Assembly (NCBI GenBank): GCA_025935615.1
Contig: JAICUY010000013.1
Coordinates: forward strand, 1 to 33,125
Origin: Steroidobacteraceae bacterium
Lineage (GTDB): Bacteria; Chloroflexota; Limnocylindria; QHBO01
Length of the DNA: 33,125 nt
Direction: 5' to 3'
How positions within the stretch are numbered: the stretch's first letter is position 1; each line of letters opens with the position of its first letter. Below, one piece after another: positions 1 to 13,467 of the stretch. The notes under the pieces were generated by a model. That model saw only the letters and a program-made list of their open reading frames with translations. It made no database searches and was not told the origin of the DNA. The position numbers and the translations under genes are program-made.

Positions 1-1237
<1,237 letters not shown>

Positions 1238-1245
<8 letters not shown>

Positions 1246-2344
1246 GTGTCTCGCCATAGTGGCTGGTGATGAGCTCGTCCATCAGGGCCGCCAGATACCG
1301 CACCGTCGGGATGGCGCGCGGATAGGGCATCCGGGTCGGGCCAAGTACACCCAGCAATCCGAGTGCCCGGCCCGGGGCACCGTACGGCGCGAAGACCAGG
1401 CTGACGTCGTGCATCGCGTCGTTGGCGTTTTCGTGCCCGATGATCACATGCACCCCACCGCGTCGCGCGAGCACCGGAACAAGCTGCTCCAGGAAGTCGC
1501 TGCGCCGCAGCACCTCCAGGATGCCCCGCAGCTTGGCGCCCTCGGCGAACTCGGGCTGCTCCAGCACATTGACGATGCCGTCGGTGAAGACCTCCTCGAT
1601 GATCGCGCCGTCGGCCTCCTCCAGCACCTGAGCGGCAATCTCGGCGACATGCGCCGTCAGCTGCGGCAGCTTGGCCGCTCGGCGCCGAACCTGCGGCGCC
1701 GATGCACCGGTCAGCTCGCGATTCAAGATCGCGGCTGCCTCGTCGAGGTGCGCCTGATCGATGCTCGTCGACGGGTCACTGCGCTCGAGCAACGCGGAGT
1801 CCAGGCGGCGTTGCACAACGTTGCCATCGGCCAGCACCAGAACCGCCAGCCGGCTGCGATCAGCCAGCTCGACGAGCTGGACGTGCCCGAAGCGCGCGCG
1901 GCGTGAGCGCGCCGGTGTGACGACCGATGCGGAGCGCGTGTTCGCCGCCAGGATCGAGGCCGCCAGCCGCAGCCACTCGTTGGTCGTGAGCTGCACCTGG
2001 GCGAACTGGTGGCGGATGGTGAGCTGGTCGGCACGGTCGAGCACCGATTCGTGCATGAGCGACTCGACGTACAGCCGGTAGCCGAGGTCGGACGGCACCC
2101 GTCCGGCGGACGTGTGGGGATGCGTCAGCAGACCGAGTGCCTCGAGCTCGGCCATGGCGCTGCGAACCGTCGCCGATGACACACCCAGGCCGAACCGATC
2201 CACCAGGGCCTTGGAGCCGACCGGCAGCGCGGTGGTGACGTAATCCTCCACCACGGCGCGCAGCACGGTCCGCTGCCGCTCCGACAGCTCGAGCGCCGGG
2301 CGGGACGTGCCGCGTTCGTTCAGGTGTCGTGGTTCACCGACCAT
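1238..2344 (-). CDS. hrcA: Heat-inducible transcription repressor HrcA
   Basis: HrcA is a dimeric repressor that binds CIRCE elements and is kept active by GroEL in well-studied bacteria. The 368-residue product begins with a winged-helix domain (about residues 18-95) carrying the hallmark SSATVRSAMAELEALGLL and HPHTSAGRVPSDLGYR segments. A GAF-like ligand or dimerisation domain follows, with the expected FTDGIVNVLEQPEF region, and the product ends near the family's usual length. The ATG at 2342-2344 lies 30 bp from a CIRCE box, so the gene should repress its own operon. The nearest purine-rich GGAG is about 17 nt upstream of the ATG, further than ideal, so the exact start is less certain than the gene. 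Confidence 0.95.
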
Positions 2345-2374
2345 CAGGTTGCGCCGTCGATCTCCGTGAATGCG

Positions 2375-2401
2375 TTAGCACTCTAAGGTCGAGAGTGCCA
2401 A
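2375..2401 (-). promoter_or_regulatory. CIRCE operator (HrcA-binding site)
   Basis: On the plus strand this reads TTAGCACTC, nine spacer bases, then GAGTGCCAA. That is the 9-9-9 CIRCE inverted repeat with one departure from consensus (C for T in the second arm). It lies about 6 nt downstream of the predicted transcription start and before hrcA, so it would be in the 5' leader of the hrcA-grpE-dnaK mRNA. Confidence 0.93.
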
Positions 2402-2414
2402 TCGGGTTGCGACT

Positions 2415-2444
2415 ATGGTAGGCAGCCGCCAAGACCGATGTCAA
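2415..2444 (-). promoter_or_regulatory. Sigma-70-type promoter of hrcA-grpE-dnaK
   Basis: The minus strand has a perfect -35 TTGACA (2439-2444), an 18-bp spacer and a -10 TACCAT (2415-2420, four of six consensus bases). Predicted initiation is near 2408, just ahead of the CIRCE box. The -35 box includes the TGA stop codon of hemW, so the promoter begins inside the end of the upstream gene. Confidence 0.65.
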
Positions 2445-3619
2445 CGCGCCGCGGGCAGCAGCTCGGCGAGCACCTCGTTGGCCAGTAACCGTCCGCGCGG
2501 GGTGAGGCGAACGGCGACGTCATCGATCGCCAGCAGCCCCTGGCGTTCCGCTGCGTCGAGCTCCGTCCCCCAGCGTCCGACTGGATCGATGCCGAATTCC
2601 GCGTGAAAGGCGGCGCGCTCCACGCCCGCGACGGTTCGCAGGCCAAGCGCCATGGCCTCGAATGCGCGCGTCGGCTCGTCCGCTGACTCGCGCCCGCCGA
2701 GCGGAAGCGTCCCATTTTCGACCGCCTCGAGGTACCGGTCGAGATCGCGCTCGTTCCACGAGCGGGTGTTCCCGTCGTACGAGTGGGCGCCGGCACCGAT
2801 GCCGGTGTACGGGGCACGGCTCCAGTACGCCGCGTTGTGCAGCGACTCCCGTCCCGGAACCGCCCACGAGCTCAGTTCATAGTGCCGGTAGCCGGCCCGG
2901 TCCAGCAGCTCCTCCGCCGTGCCGTACTGCGCGGCAGCCAGGTCCTCGTCCTGACGAGCTGCCATTCGGCGCCGCCAGCGCAGCGCGCCGGGGCGCGGCG
3001 GCGCGGCCCATTCGTCCGGCGCCAGGACGAGCTGCAGGCCGTACAGCGAGAGGTGGTCCGGCGCGAGCCCGATCGCGGCGCGCAACGTCGTCCGCCAGTC
3101 GTCGAGCGACTGTCCCGGGATGCCGTAGATCAGATCGATCGACACGTTGTCGAAACCGGCGGCGCGCGCAGCGCGGTAGGCATCGAGCGCTTCGGCGGCG
3201 GTGTGGCCCCGGGCGAGGGCTCGCAGCTGCACATCGGCGAGCGATTGGATGCCGAGCGACAGGCGGGTCACGCCGGCGGCGCGCAGACCAGCCCAGTCGG
3301 GACGCTCGCGGGTCCCGGGGTTGGCCTCGACCGTCGATTCTACGGGCCGCCCGCCCCACGCCGAAGCGGCCGCGTCGATCAGCCGGCCGATGCTCTGCGT
3401 CGGAAGCAGCGAGGGCGTGCCGCCACCGAAATAGATGGTCCGCAACTGTCCCACGACCGGTCGCAGTGCCAGCTCGGCAAGCAGCGCATCGACGTAGCGC
3501 GGGATCTCCGCCGCCCGGCCACCGACGGTGACGAAATCGCAGTAGGCACACACCAATCGGCAGAACGGCACGTGCACGTACAGGTGATGGGGCCGAGGAG
3601 GACGCCGCTCAGTGCTCAT
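2441..3619 (-). CDS. hemW: Heme chaperone HemW-like radical SAM protein
   Basis: Radical-SAM protein of the coproporphyrinogen-III-oxidase-like family; HemW proteins bind heme and deliver it to respiratory enzymes rather than oxidising coproporphyrinogen. The 392-residue product has the radical-SAM cysteines C20, C24 and C27 in PFCRLVCAYC, the GGGTP motif (65-69), and the HNxxYW motif (LHNAAYW) in the C-terminal part that marks HemW rather than true HemN. A C-terminal HemN-type winged domain closes the protein (FGIDPVGRW, LTPRGRLLANEVL). Start is the ATG at 3617-3619; no strong ribosome-binding site is seen. The gene sits between the CPBP protease and the heat-shock operon, whose promoter overlaps its stop codon. 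Confidence 0.93.
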   Translation of the reverse strand: MSTERRPPRPHHLYVHVPFCRLVCAYCDFVTVGGRAAEIPRYVDALLAELALRPVVGQLRTIYFGGGTPSLLPTQSIGRLIDAAASAWGGRPVESTVEANPGTRERPDWAGLRAAGVTRLSLGIQSLADVQLRALARGHTAAEALDAYRAARAAGFDNVSIDLIYGIPGQSLDDWRTTLRAAIGLAPDHLSLYGLQLVLAPDEWAAPPRPGALRWRRRMAARQDEDLAAAQYGTAEELLDRAGYRHYELSSWAVPGRESLHNAAYWSRAPYTGIGAGAHSYDGNTRSWNERDLDRYLEAVENGTLPLGGRESADEPTRAFEAMALGLRTVAGVERAAFHAEFGIDPVGRWGTELDAAERQGLLAIDDVAVRLTPRGRLLANEVLAELLPAAR

Positions 3620-3641
3620 CGAGAAATCCAGTGGAGGCGGC

Positions 3642-3677
3642 TGGCCGGGCTGCGCAGGCTGTTGCTTCAGCCGGCCA
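3642..3677 (-). other. Hairpin between CPBP protease gene and hemW
   Basis: TGGCCGG (3642-3648) pairs with CCGGCCA (3671-3677), and three more pairs continue after a single-base bulge, giving about 10 bp. There is no T-run on the downstream side, so it is not a typical intrinsic terminator. It could be a weak terminator or a processing site in the 93-nt gap. Confidence 0.3.
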
Positions 3678-3712
3678 AGCAGTCCGGTCAGTCGGCAACC
3701 ACTGCATCGGTC

Positions 3713-4375
3713 CTAAATCGGTCGCTGGCGGAGCCTGGCGCCGGCGAACGCGAAGAAGGCCATGGTGACCGCGAAGTGGCCGACGATGGCCGGGATCACC
3801 GAGCCGGTCGTCACGGTCGCGAGTCCACCCGCGTAGCCGAGGATCACCGAGCCTGCCAGGAAGTACCAGTCGCGCTCCTGCCACAGGCGACGGTGCGCCA
3901 GCCCGTAGACCAGTGCCTGCACCACCAGCGCGATCCCGGTCGGAACCCCGGCGAAGAGCAGCATGCCGAGCACGATCGAGCGGAACTGGAGCTCCTCGGC
4001 GATAGCATTGGCCGCCGCACCCACCACCCGCTCGGGCAGCAGCTGGGATGGCAGCGGCAGAATGCCACCGAAGCGCAGGAAGGCGAGCGCCGCGCCGTTG
4101 ATCAGCGCCACGACCACGAACAGCAGCATCACGTTGAACGAGGTCTGCGGGTCCCCACCGGTCAGGAACAGCTGCGCGCGACCGGAGGGCAGGATCAGCG
4201 CGATGCCGATCGCGAAGGCGATGACCAGGGCGTAGTAACTGACCGGTCCGAGCCATGGCGTGCGATAGCGGAAGTAGTCGGAGCGCATGATCCGCTCCGA
4301 GTCGAAGCGCAACAGCACCAGGAACAGGGTGAGCCCCAGGGCGATGGCGACGCTCAGCGAATCGAACAGGCTCAC
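3713..4375 (-). CDS. CPBP-family intramembrane metalloprotease (Abi/Rce1-like)
   Basis: Integral membrane protein of 220 residues with about six hydrophobic segments. CPBP-family members are glutamate metalloproteases related to Rce1; substrates are usually unknown. The active-site motifs are present: EExxxR as E127, E128 and R132 (EELQFR), a second motif YGLAH ending in H161 (Tyr in place of the common Phe), and H200 in the last motif (IPAIVGHF). I chose the GTG at 4373-4375, which forms a GTGA overlap with the lepA stop codon, implying translational coupling. The frame stays open much further upstream, but only as an antiparallel shadow inside lepA. Function beyond the family level cannot be read from context. 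Confidence 0.85.
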   Translation of the reverse strand: MSLFDSLSVAIALGLTLFLVLLRFDSERIMRSDYFRYRTPWLGPVSYYALVIAFAIGIALILPSGRAQLFLTGGDPQTSFNVMLLFVVVALINGAALAFLRFGGILPLPSQLLPERVVGAAANAIAEELQFRSIVLGMLLFAGVPTGIALVVQALVYGLAHRRLWQERDWYFLAGSVILGYAGGLATVTTGSVIPAIVGHFAVTMAFFAFAGARLRQRPI

Positions 4376-6225
4376 GAGCCGCTCTCGTTGACGCGCAGGA
4401 CGGCGAGAAACGCCTCCTGCGGGATCTCGACCGAGCCGATGCGCTTCATCCGCTGCTTCCCCTCCTTCTGCTTCTCGAGGAGCTTCCGCTTCCGGGTGAT
4501 GTCCCCCCCGTAGCACTTGGAGAGCACGTTCTTGCGCATGGCGCGAATCGTCTCGCGGCTGATGATATGGGAGCCGATGGCGGCCTGGACCGGCACTTCG
4601 AACATCTGTCGCGGAATCAGCTCCTTCAGCTTCTCGACCAGCGCCTTGCCGGTGCGGTAGGCCTGGGACCGGTGCACGATCAGCGACAGGGCGTCCACCG
4701 GATCGCCGTTGACGAGCACGTCGAGCTTGACGAGGTCGCCGGGCCGATAGCCCCGGTAGGCGTAGTCGAGGCTGGCATAGCCCGACGACCGGCTCTTGAG
4801 CTGGTCGTAGAAGTCGACGATGAGCTCGGCCAGCGGCATCTCGAAGTGCATGTTGACGCGTTGCGGATCGAGGTACTCCATGTTGTCGAACTCGCCGCGC
4901 CGCCCGGTGGCGAGCTCCATGATCGGGCCGATGTAGTCGCTCGGGGTGATCACCTGCGCGCTGACCCACGGCTCGCTGATCTGCTCGATCTCGCCGGGGT
5001 CCGGCATCTGGGCCGGGTTGTCGACCACGACCTCCTCGTTCCCGTGGATGAGCTTGACCCGGTACTCGACGCTCGGCGCACCGGCGATCAGATCGAGCGC
5101 GAATTCGCGCTCGAGCCGCTCCTGGACGATCTCCATGTGCAGCAGCCCCAGAAAGCCGCAGCGGAACCCGAAGCCGAGTGCGACGCTCGACTCCGGCTGG
5201 TACACGAAGCTGGCGTCGTTGAGGTGGAGGCGTTCGAGCGCGTCGCGCAGCAGCGGGTAGTCGTCACCTCGCATGGGGTAGATCCCGGCGAAGACGAGCG
5301 GCAGCGCCTCGTTGTATCCGGGCAGCGGTTCGGCCGCCGGGCGCTGCACGCTGGTCAGCGTGTCGCCGACGCGAGCCTCCGCGATGCTCTTCAGCCCGCT
5401 GGCTACGTAGCCGACCTCGCCGGCGGTGAGTCGCTTGGTCGCGACAGGCCCCGGCCGGAAATAGCCCAGCTCGAGGATCTCGCTCTCGGCGCCGGTGGCC
5501 ATGAACCGGATCCGCTCGTGGTCGTGCAGCGTGCCGTTGGCGACGCGCACGTAGGCCACCACCCCCTTGTACGGGTCGTAGTGGCTGTCGAAGACGAGCG
5601 CCTGCAGCCGCTGCTCCGCCTCGCCGTGGGGCGCGGGAACGCGCTGCACGATCGCCTCGAGAATCTGTCCCACGCCGGTCCCATCCTTTGCCGAGGCAAG
5701 GATCACCTCCTCGCGCGGGATGGCCAGCGTCTCCTCCAGCTCGGCCACCACCGCGTCCGGATCGGCGCTGGGCAGGTCGATCTTGTTGAGGACGGGGATG
5801 ATGACGAGGTTCTGATCCATGGCGAGATGGACGTTGGCCAGCGTCTGAGCCTCGATCCCCTGGCTGGCATCGACGACCAGGATCGCGCCCTCGCAGGCCT
5901 GTAGCGAGCGGCTCACCTCGTAACTGAAGTCGACATGGCCCGGCGTATCGATCAGGTTGAGGGCGTAGGTCTGGCCGTCGTCGGCGTCGAAGTGGAGCCG
6001 CACGGCGCGGGCCTTGATGGTGATCCCCTTCTCGCGCTCGAGGTCCATGGTGTCGAGAACCTGGCTCGTCATCTGGCGCGGATCGATGGTATGGGTCGCC
6101 TCGAGCAGCCGGTCGGCGAGCGTCGACTTGCCATGGTCGATGTGCGCGACGATGCTGAAGTTGCGGATACGCTCCTGCGGGATCACCGCCGCGAGTCTAT
6201 CGAAGACCGATACCATTCGCGGCAT
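4372..6225 (-). CDS. lepA: Elongation factor 4 (LepA/EF4), ribosome-associated GTPase
   Basis: Translation GTPase that acts on the ribosome and has been linked to back-translocation and 30S biogenesis. The 617-residue product has every G motif: AHIDHGKS (27-34), the switch [20 protein letters not shown] and SAKDGTG. The EF-G-like domains II, III and V follow, then the LepA-specific C-terminal domain with [22 protein letters not shown]. The ATG at 6223-6225 is preferred because GAAGGA lies six bases upstream; the same frame is open 26 codons further, but that part looks non-natural. The stop overlaps the CPBP protease start. No convincing promoter was found in the 139 nt upstream, so it may be read from the VanW gene's transcript. 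Confidence 0.97.
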   Translation of the reverse strand: MPRMVSVFDRLAAVIPQERIRNFSIVAHIDHGKSTLADRLLEATHTIDPRQMTSQVLDTMDLEREKGITIKARAVRLHFDADDGQTYALNLIDTPGHVDFSYEVSRSLQACEGAILVVDASQGIEAQTLANVHLAMDQNLVIIPVLNKIDLPSADPDAVVAELEETLAIPREEVILASAKDGTGVGQILEAIVQRVPAPHGEAEQRLQALVFDSHYDPYKGVVAYVRVANGTLHDHERIRFMATGAESEILELGYFRPGPVATKRLTAGEVGYVASGLKSIAEARVGDTLTSVQRPAAEPLPGYNEALPLVFAGIYPMRGDDYPLLRDALERLHLNDASFVYQPESSVALGFGFRCGFLGLLHMEIVQERLEREFALDLIAGAPSVEYRVKLIHGNEEVVVDNPAQMPDPGEIEQISEPWVSAQVITPSDYIGPIMELATGRRGEFDNMEYLDPQRVNMHFEMPLAELIVDFYDQLKSRSSGYASLDYAYRGYRPGDLVKLDVLVNGDPVDALSLIVHRSQAYRTGKALVEKLKELIPRQMFEVPVQAAIGSHIISRETIRAMRKNVLSKCYGGDITRKRKLLEKQKEGKQRMKRIGSVEIPQEAFLAVLRVNESGS

Positions 6226-6267
6226 TCCGGATCCTTCGGCCTGGACCGACCCCGCCTGGACGGCCCG

Positions 6268-6354
6268 GTGCCGTCGATCACCGAGCTCGACGCCTACCGC
6301 CACGCGGGCGGCATGGTGGACGAGCTGCTGACGATATTGCGCGCGCTGGACTGA
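6268..6354 (+). pseudogene. Coding-like 3' fragment of an unidentified plus-strand gene
   Basis: A short plus-strand frame ending in TGA at 6352-6354 reads like a natural protein C-terminus ([22 protein letters not shown] is the clearest part, quoted here only as hallmarks: DAYRHAGG and VDELLTIL). Almost all codons end in G or C, as in the real genes. There is a possible GTG at 6268 but no ribosome-binding site, and upstream the frame runs into the antisense of lepA. It may be the stump of a gene truncated by rearrangement, or chance. It lies in the gap between lepA and the VanW gene. Confidence 0.25.
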
Positions 6355-6364
6355 GCCCCGGCCG

Positions 6365-8191
6365 TCAGCGCTTGGGTCCGACCTCGGTAACCGAGTTGAC
6401 GACGTGGTAGAAGCTGCGCCACACGTCGGCGTGGATCACATTGCCCGCTGCATCACGGACCGTCCGGCTGACGACAGCGTTGAAGCCGTCGTGCGCCCCC
6501 TCGACGACGCGTGAGGTGCCCGGCTTCAGGCTGCGGTTCACGACGACCGTGCTGCCGGCCGCGACGTGGTTGGAGGTGACCGGCGCGGACAGGCTCACCG
6601 TTCGGCCGTCCGGAACGCCCCACACGTCGAAGCGCACGAAGCCGGTTCCGGTGTAGGAGCGGATCACGATCGGGTGCTGCGTGTCGTTGCGGAACGTCAT
6701 GTCGGTGACCGACGTATCGGTCCGCAGGACGGTGGCGTCCAGGCCGACCGGGTAGCGATCGATGTAGTAGGAGTGGTTGGTCCGCTCGCCGATCTCGAGG
6801 CCGCTGCGCATGGCCGCGTTGAAGAGCGTCGTCGAGGTGGAGCAGATCCCGCCGGCCAGCGCGCCGGTCTGGTAGCTGCGGCCGTTGATGATCACGCCGC
6901 CGTACCCGTATCCGCGAGCTGTGCTGACGGGACCGATCCCGTTCCAGAAGCTGAACCACTGACCCGGCGCCACGACGTAGCCATCGAGGTCGCGGGCCGG
7001 GATGCTGATGTTGGCGCCCCAGTAGTTGTTCTCGCCGGGGACGTAGTGCGTCGTCCACGTCCCGAGCCGCCGCATCTTCGGCGCGGCGGCCCTGGCTTCG
7101 GCGGTGGTGAGCGGCGCGGGCGTGACACTGAAGTCCAGCTTGGCGCCCGGCGAGGTCGCTCCAGCGGCGCGCGCCTCGAGCGCCTCGACGACCGTATCGG
7201 TCGAGGCGGCAAGGTCGAGCTCACGACCGTCAACCGCCGGATTGACACCGGTGATCCCGGTGGCGCCCCAGGCGAAGGTCGCGTTGCGAGGAGCGACGGC
7301 CAGATCGGGGGCGAGCTTCTTGAGGAGGTGGCGTGCCGCCGCGCTGTCGATCGTGGCCCGGTAGCCGTCGTCGGTCGTCTCGAAGGTCACGAGGCCCGCA
7401 AGCTGGCGCGGGCGGAGGGCGGCCACCGTCCCAGCATGGCCGTCGGTGAGCTTCAGCCTTCGGGCCGCAACCTCGTTGGCGGCCGTCGCCGCCGCTTCCG
7501 CCTCGGCGGTGCCGACCGCTGCCGGGATCGAGATGCTGGCGACGCTGATCCGCGCGTTGGCCGCGTCCGAGGTCGCCAGGAGGGCAGCCAGCCTCGTCCG
7601 CAGCGTCACCGCATCAAGGGTCGCGCCGTCATGCGCCGGGGTCACGATGAACGACCCGTCGTCGAGCGCGACGCTGGCGTCGACCGATTCGCGCGCGATG
7701 CTGCGGCTCACGTCGGAGACGAAGGCCTCGAGGGCAGTGTCGTCGTACGCGTGCACGGCCACCGGCACCTGGGTTCCGTTGAACAGGGCGCGGAGGCGCG
7801 CAATTCCGTCGCTCAGCGGGCTGCCGTCGCGCGCGACACCGAATGCCGCGTCGAGCATGGTGTCGGTGTCGTAGCCGCGTCCCAGGCGCTCGTATCCGAT
7901 CGCGGTCGCTTTGCCGTCGACCTCGACCGTGAGCGAGCCGCTGCTCAGCGAGGGAAGGGATGAGCGGAGCCGGTCGGCGGCGGCCGCCCGATCCAGACCA
8001 CCGAGCTCGATGCCGGCGACGGTGACATGGGGCATGACCTTGGACTCGTTGCCGAGCGCGACGCCCAGCGACGCACCGGCCAGCACCAGCACCCCGAGCA
8101 GCAGGGTGAGCGAGAAGGCGAGCAGCGCGGCACGCCAGCGCGGCGATGGGCTGCTCGGGAAGCGTGAGCGACTGAGGGCGGTGGTCGTCAT
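6365..8191 (-). CDS. VanW-domain cell-envelope protein with PG_binding_4-like repeats
   Basis: Predicted envelope protein of 608 residues. A basic N-terminus ([14 protein letters not shown]) is followed by one transmembrane signal anchor (about residues 20-47). Next come two beta-rich modules of the PG_binding_4 type often found before VanW domains, then the VanW domain (about 390-520) with [16 protein letters not shown], the [13 protein letters not shown] segment, [15 protein letters not shown] and [19 protein letters not shown]. The C-terminal tail is beta-rich. VanW is named from vancomycin-resistance clusters, but its activity is unknown, and no other resistance genes are here, so a general peptidoglycan role is more likely. 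I chose the ATG at 8189-8191; an in-frame GTG at 8210-8212 would add seven residues. It diverges from rpsT. Confidence 0.88.
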   Translation of the reverse strand: MTTTALSRSRFPSSPSPRWRAALLAFSLTLLLGVLVLAGASLGVALGNESKVMPHVTVAGIELGGLDRAAAADRLRSSLPSLSSGSLTVEVDGKATAIGYERLGRGYDTDTMLDAAFGVARDGSPLSDGIARLRALFNGTQVPVAVHAYDDTALEAFVSDVSRSIARESVDASVALDDGSFIVTPAHDGATLDAVTLRTRLAALLATSDAANARISVASISIPAAVGTAEAEAAATAANEVAARRLKLTDGHAGTVAALRPRQLAGLVTFETTDDGYRATIDSAAARHLLKKLAPDLAVAPRNATFAWGATGITGVNPAVDGRELDLAASTDTVVEALEARAAGATSPGAKLDFSVTPAPLTTAEARAAAPKMRRLGTWTTHYVPGENNYWGANISIPARDLDGYVVAPGQWFSFWNGIGPVSTARGYGYGGVIINGRSYQTGALAGGICSTSTTLFNAAMRSGLEIGERTNHSYYIDRYPVGLDATVLRTDTSVTDMTFRNDTQHPIVIRSYTGTGFVRFDVWGVPDGRTVSLSAPVTSNHVAAGSTVVVNRSLKPGTSRVVEGAHDGFNAVVSRTVRDAAGNVIHADVWRSFYHVVNSVTEVGPKR

Positions 8192-8260
8192 CCGATAACC
8201 GACGTGTGGCACTGACTGAAGGTTGCAGCGAAACGGAGGGCGGCCCGGATCGCCGCGCGC

Positions 8261-8289
8261 AGTATCGCCGCTGAGCCGTCATCTGTCGA
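8261..8289 (-). promoter_or_regulatory. Predicted promoter of the VanW-domain gene
   Basis: On the minus strand, TCGACA (8284-8289, five of six consensus bases) and GATACT (8261-8266) are separated by 17 bp. This would give a leader of about 65 nt before the ATG at 8191. Confidence 0.45.
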
Positions 8290-8301
8290 GTAGAACCTGA
8301 C

Positions 8302-8330
8302 TTGGGCCGATTGGCGGCGGGTGCTATACT
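8302..8330 (+). promoter_or_regulatory. Predicted promoter of rpsT
   Basis: A good -10 box TATACT (8325-8330), preceded by TGC as in an extended -10, sits 17 bp after TTGGGC (8302-8307), a weak -35. Predicted initiation is near 8337, giving a leader of about 50 nt. Confidence 0.6.
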
Positions 8331-8339
8331 TTCGAGCCT

Positions 8340-8357
8340 GCGCCTCCCGCGAGGCGC
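8340..8357 (+). promoter_or_regulatory. Leader hairpin upstream of rpsT
   Basis: GCGCCTC (8340-8346) pairs with GAGGCGC (8351-8357) around a CCGC loop. GA and TTTT follow, as in a small intrinsic terminator or attenuator. It falls at the start of the predicted rpsT mRNA, about 30 nt before the start codon. Role is inferred from shape alone. Confidence 0.4.
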
Positions 8358-8388
8358 GATTTTCATGTCCCCTTGGTCGAGGAGTCAC

Positions 8389-8931
8389 GTGGCAAGAAAG
8401 GCTCGCATCTGGAAGGGCGCACGCACGCCCCAGGCTCTCAAGCGCGTGCGCCAGGCCGTGCGCCGGCACGCCGTCAACCAGCGCACGCGCAGCGCGACCC
8501 GCACCCTCGTTCAGGGCGCGGCGAACATCGCGCTCGGCCGGCGGGAGGGCGATGGCCCCGAGGCGGTTGCCGCCGCCATCAGCGCGCTCGACAAGGCTGC
8601 CGAGAAGGGGATCATCCATCCCAACAACGCTGCGCGTCGCAAGAGCCGGCTGATGGCGAAGGTCAACGCCGCGCACCTGCTCGACGATCAGCAGACAGCC
8701 GCCGCCGGTGCAGCGGCCGGCACCGCCCGCAAGCGCACCACTGCCAGCAAGACCGCGCAACGCAAGAAGGTCGCCGCTGCCAAGGCGTCCAAGGCGGCTG
8801 CCGGAAAGGCCGCCGATCGGCCGCGCACCGCAGCCGGTAAGGCCAAGGTCGCGGTCACCCGCGCCTCGCGCGAATCGGCCGCCGCGCGACGCCGCAAGAA
8901 GACGAGCGAGGACGACATCTCCGAGGGCTAG
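8389..8931 (+). CDS. rpsT: 30S ribosomal protein S20 with Lys/Ala-rich C-terminal extension
   Basis: Primary 16S rRNA-binding protein of the small subunit. The GTG at 8389-8391 is preferred because GAGGAG lies four bases upstream and the resulting N-terminus (ARKARIWKGARTPQAL) fits S20. Residues 1-98 form the normal helical S20, including QALKRVRQAVRRHAVNQRTR and the conserved GIIHPNNAARRKSRL. Residues 99-180 are an extra tail dominated by Ala, Lys, Arg, Ser and Thr with repeated KAAAGKA-like stretches, ending in an acidic SEDD patch. Bacterial S20 is usually about 85-100 residues, so this product is nearly double. The tail resembles histone H1 or the C-terminal tails of some actinobacterial HU proteins. 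The gene ends 4 bp from the convergent eno stop. Confidence 0.92.
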   Translation: MARKARIWKGARTPQALKRVRQAVRRHAVNQRTRSATRTLVQGAANIALGRREGDGPEAVAAAISALDKAAEKGIIHPNNAARRKSRLMAKVNAAHLLDDQQTAAAGAAAGTARKRTTASKTAQRKKVAAAKASKAAAGKAADRPRTAAGKAKVAVTRASRESAAARRRKKTSEDDISEG

Positions 8932-8935
8932 GAAG

Positions 8936-11421
<2,486 letters not shown>

Positions 11422-11427
11422 CGAAAT

Positions 11428-12438
<1,011 letters not shown>

Positions 12439-13461
12439 TCAGGTCTCCTCCAGCTTGGGCGCGGCGACCCGGTCGAAGGCCGGGTCGGCGATACGTTCAT
12501 TGAGCAGCGGCAGCCAACCGAGCAGCGAAACGTCGTCTGAGTGCTGCGCACGCTCGAGTCGCACGCGACGTGCCGGGATCGGAAAGGCGCGACGTGACAC
12601 CTCGCGCCGCACCGCCTCGAGCATGTCGGGCCGATGCACGCTGATACTGCCGCCGAAGACGATGACTTCCGGATTGAGCAGGTTGACGATGCTGGCTGCC
12701 ATGGCGCCGATGGCGATCCATGCCTGGTCGAGGATGGCGCGCGCCGCTTCGTCACCGGCATCAGCGGCGCGCGAGACGAGCGCCGCATCGACCTCCTCCG
12801 CATCCCGGGCAAGGGCCGCGAGCGTCGATGACGGGTCGCGCTCCACGAGCGCACGTCCCTCACGGGCGATCGCCGTCCCTGATCCGATGGCCTCGGCATG
12901 GCCGGGCTGGCCGTCGCCGCACAGCGGCCCGTCGAGGTCGACCGTGATGTGGCCCACCTCGCCGGCGGTCCCGTCCACGCCGATCAGCTCGTGCCCATCG
13001 ACCACCACCCCGCCGCCGATGCCGGTCGACACCGTCACGTACACGGCGTCCCGGCTTCCGCGGGCAGCACCGTAGCGGCGTTCGGTGACGATCGCCACGT
13101 TCGTGTCCCGCTCCAGGAAGGTCCGCAGGCCGGTGGCCGCCTCGACGCGGTCGGCGAGCGGCACGTCGTGCCAGCCGCTCAGGTTGGGCGGGGCCACGAC
13201 GATGCCGCGGCGCTGGTCGAGCGGGCCCGGCGATGAGATGCCGATGCCTGCCGGCGCCGGAAGGCCGCTGGCCGCCGCCTGGTGGCGCACGTCGCTGGCG
13301 AGGTCGCAGATGCGGTCGACGACCGCGTCGACCCCCTCCTCGTCGGCGGTCGGCACGGCCCGCCGGCAGGAGAGTGTCAGATCGGGACTGATGTGTGCGG
13401 CGCGGATCTGGGTGCCGCCGAGGTCGATCGCCAGGACCGCCTGGCCGGCTGCCTCCACCAC
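12439..13461 (-). CDS. ROK-family sugar kinase, likely glucokinase
   Basis: Phosphorylates a hexose, most likely glucose, with ATP. The 340-residue product has the actin-like phosphate-1 motif AIDLGGTQIR (11-20), the proposed catalytic Asp119 in ERDTNVA, the adenosine motif TVSTGIGGG, and EVGHITVDLDGP. In the ROK zinc motif (His plus CxCGxxGC) only H171 and C181 are kept; the second and third cysteines are Asp183 and His188, a variant that may alter metal binding. It lacks an N-terminal helix-turn-helix, so it is an enzyme rather than an NagC-type repressor. The start is a GTG at 13459-13461, with a second GTG next to it. Lead position in a glycolytic operon supports glucokinase. Confidence 0.85.
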   Translation of the reverse strand: MVEAAGQAVLAIDLGGTQIRAAHISPDLTLSCRRAVPTADEEGVDAVVDRICDLASDVRHQAAASGLPAPAGIGISSPGPLDQRRGIVVAPPNLSGWHDVPLADRVEAATGLRTFLERDTNVAIVTERRYGAARGSRDAVYVTVSTGIGGGVVVDGHELIGVDGTAGEVGHITVDLDGPLCGDGQPGHAEAIGSGTAIAREGRALVERDPSSTLAALARDAEEVDAALVSRAADAGDEAARAILDQAWIAIGAMAASIVNLLNPEVIVFGGSISVHRPDMLEAVRREVSRRAFPIPARRVRLERAQHSDDVSLLGWLPLLNERIADPAFDRVAAPKLEET

Positions 13462-13467
13462 GCGGCC

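Noticed and set aside
2783-4513. A 576-codon plus-strand open frame
   Set aside because: It is antisense to hemW, the CPBP protease and the end of lepA, all with clear family motifs. Its own translation is Arg/Gly/Gln-rich without motifs, as expected for a GC-rich shadow frame.
4376-4969. N-terminal extension of the CPBP protease
   Set aside because: The extra 198 codons are a shadow of lepA; the GTG at 4375 overlapping the lepA stop is a better start.
6365-8191. A vancomycin-resistance gene cluster
   Set aside because: Only a VanW domain is present; there are no vanH, vanA/B, vanX or vanRS genes nearby, and VanW domains are widespread in envelope proteins of non-resistant bacteria.
8302-8388. 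An earlier rpsT start (codons at 8302 or 8365)
   Set aside because: Neither has a ribosome-binding site and 8302 lies in the promoter; the GTG at 8389 follows GAGGAG and gives the normal S20 N-terminus.
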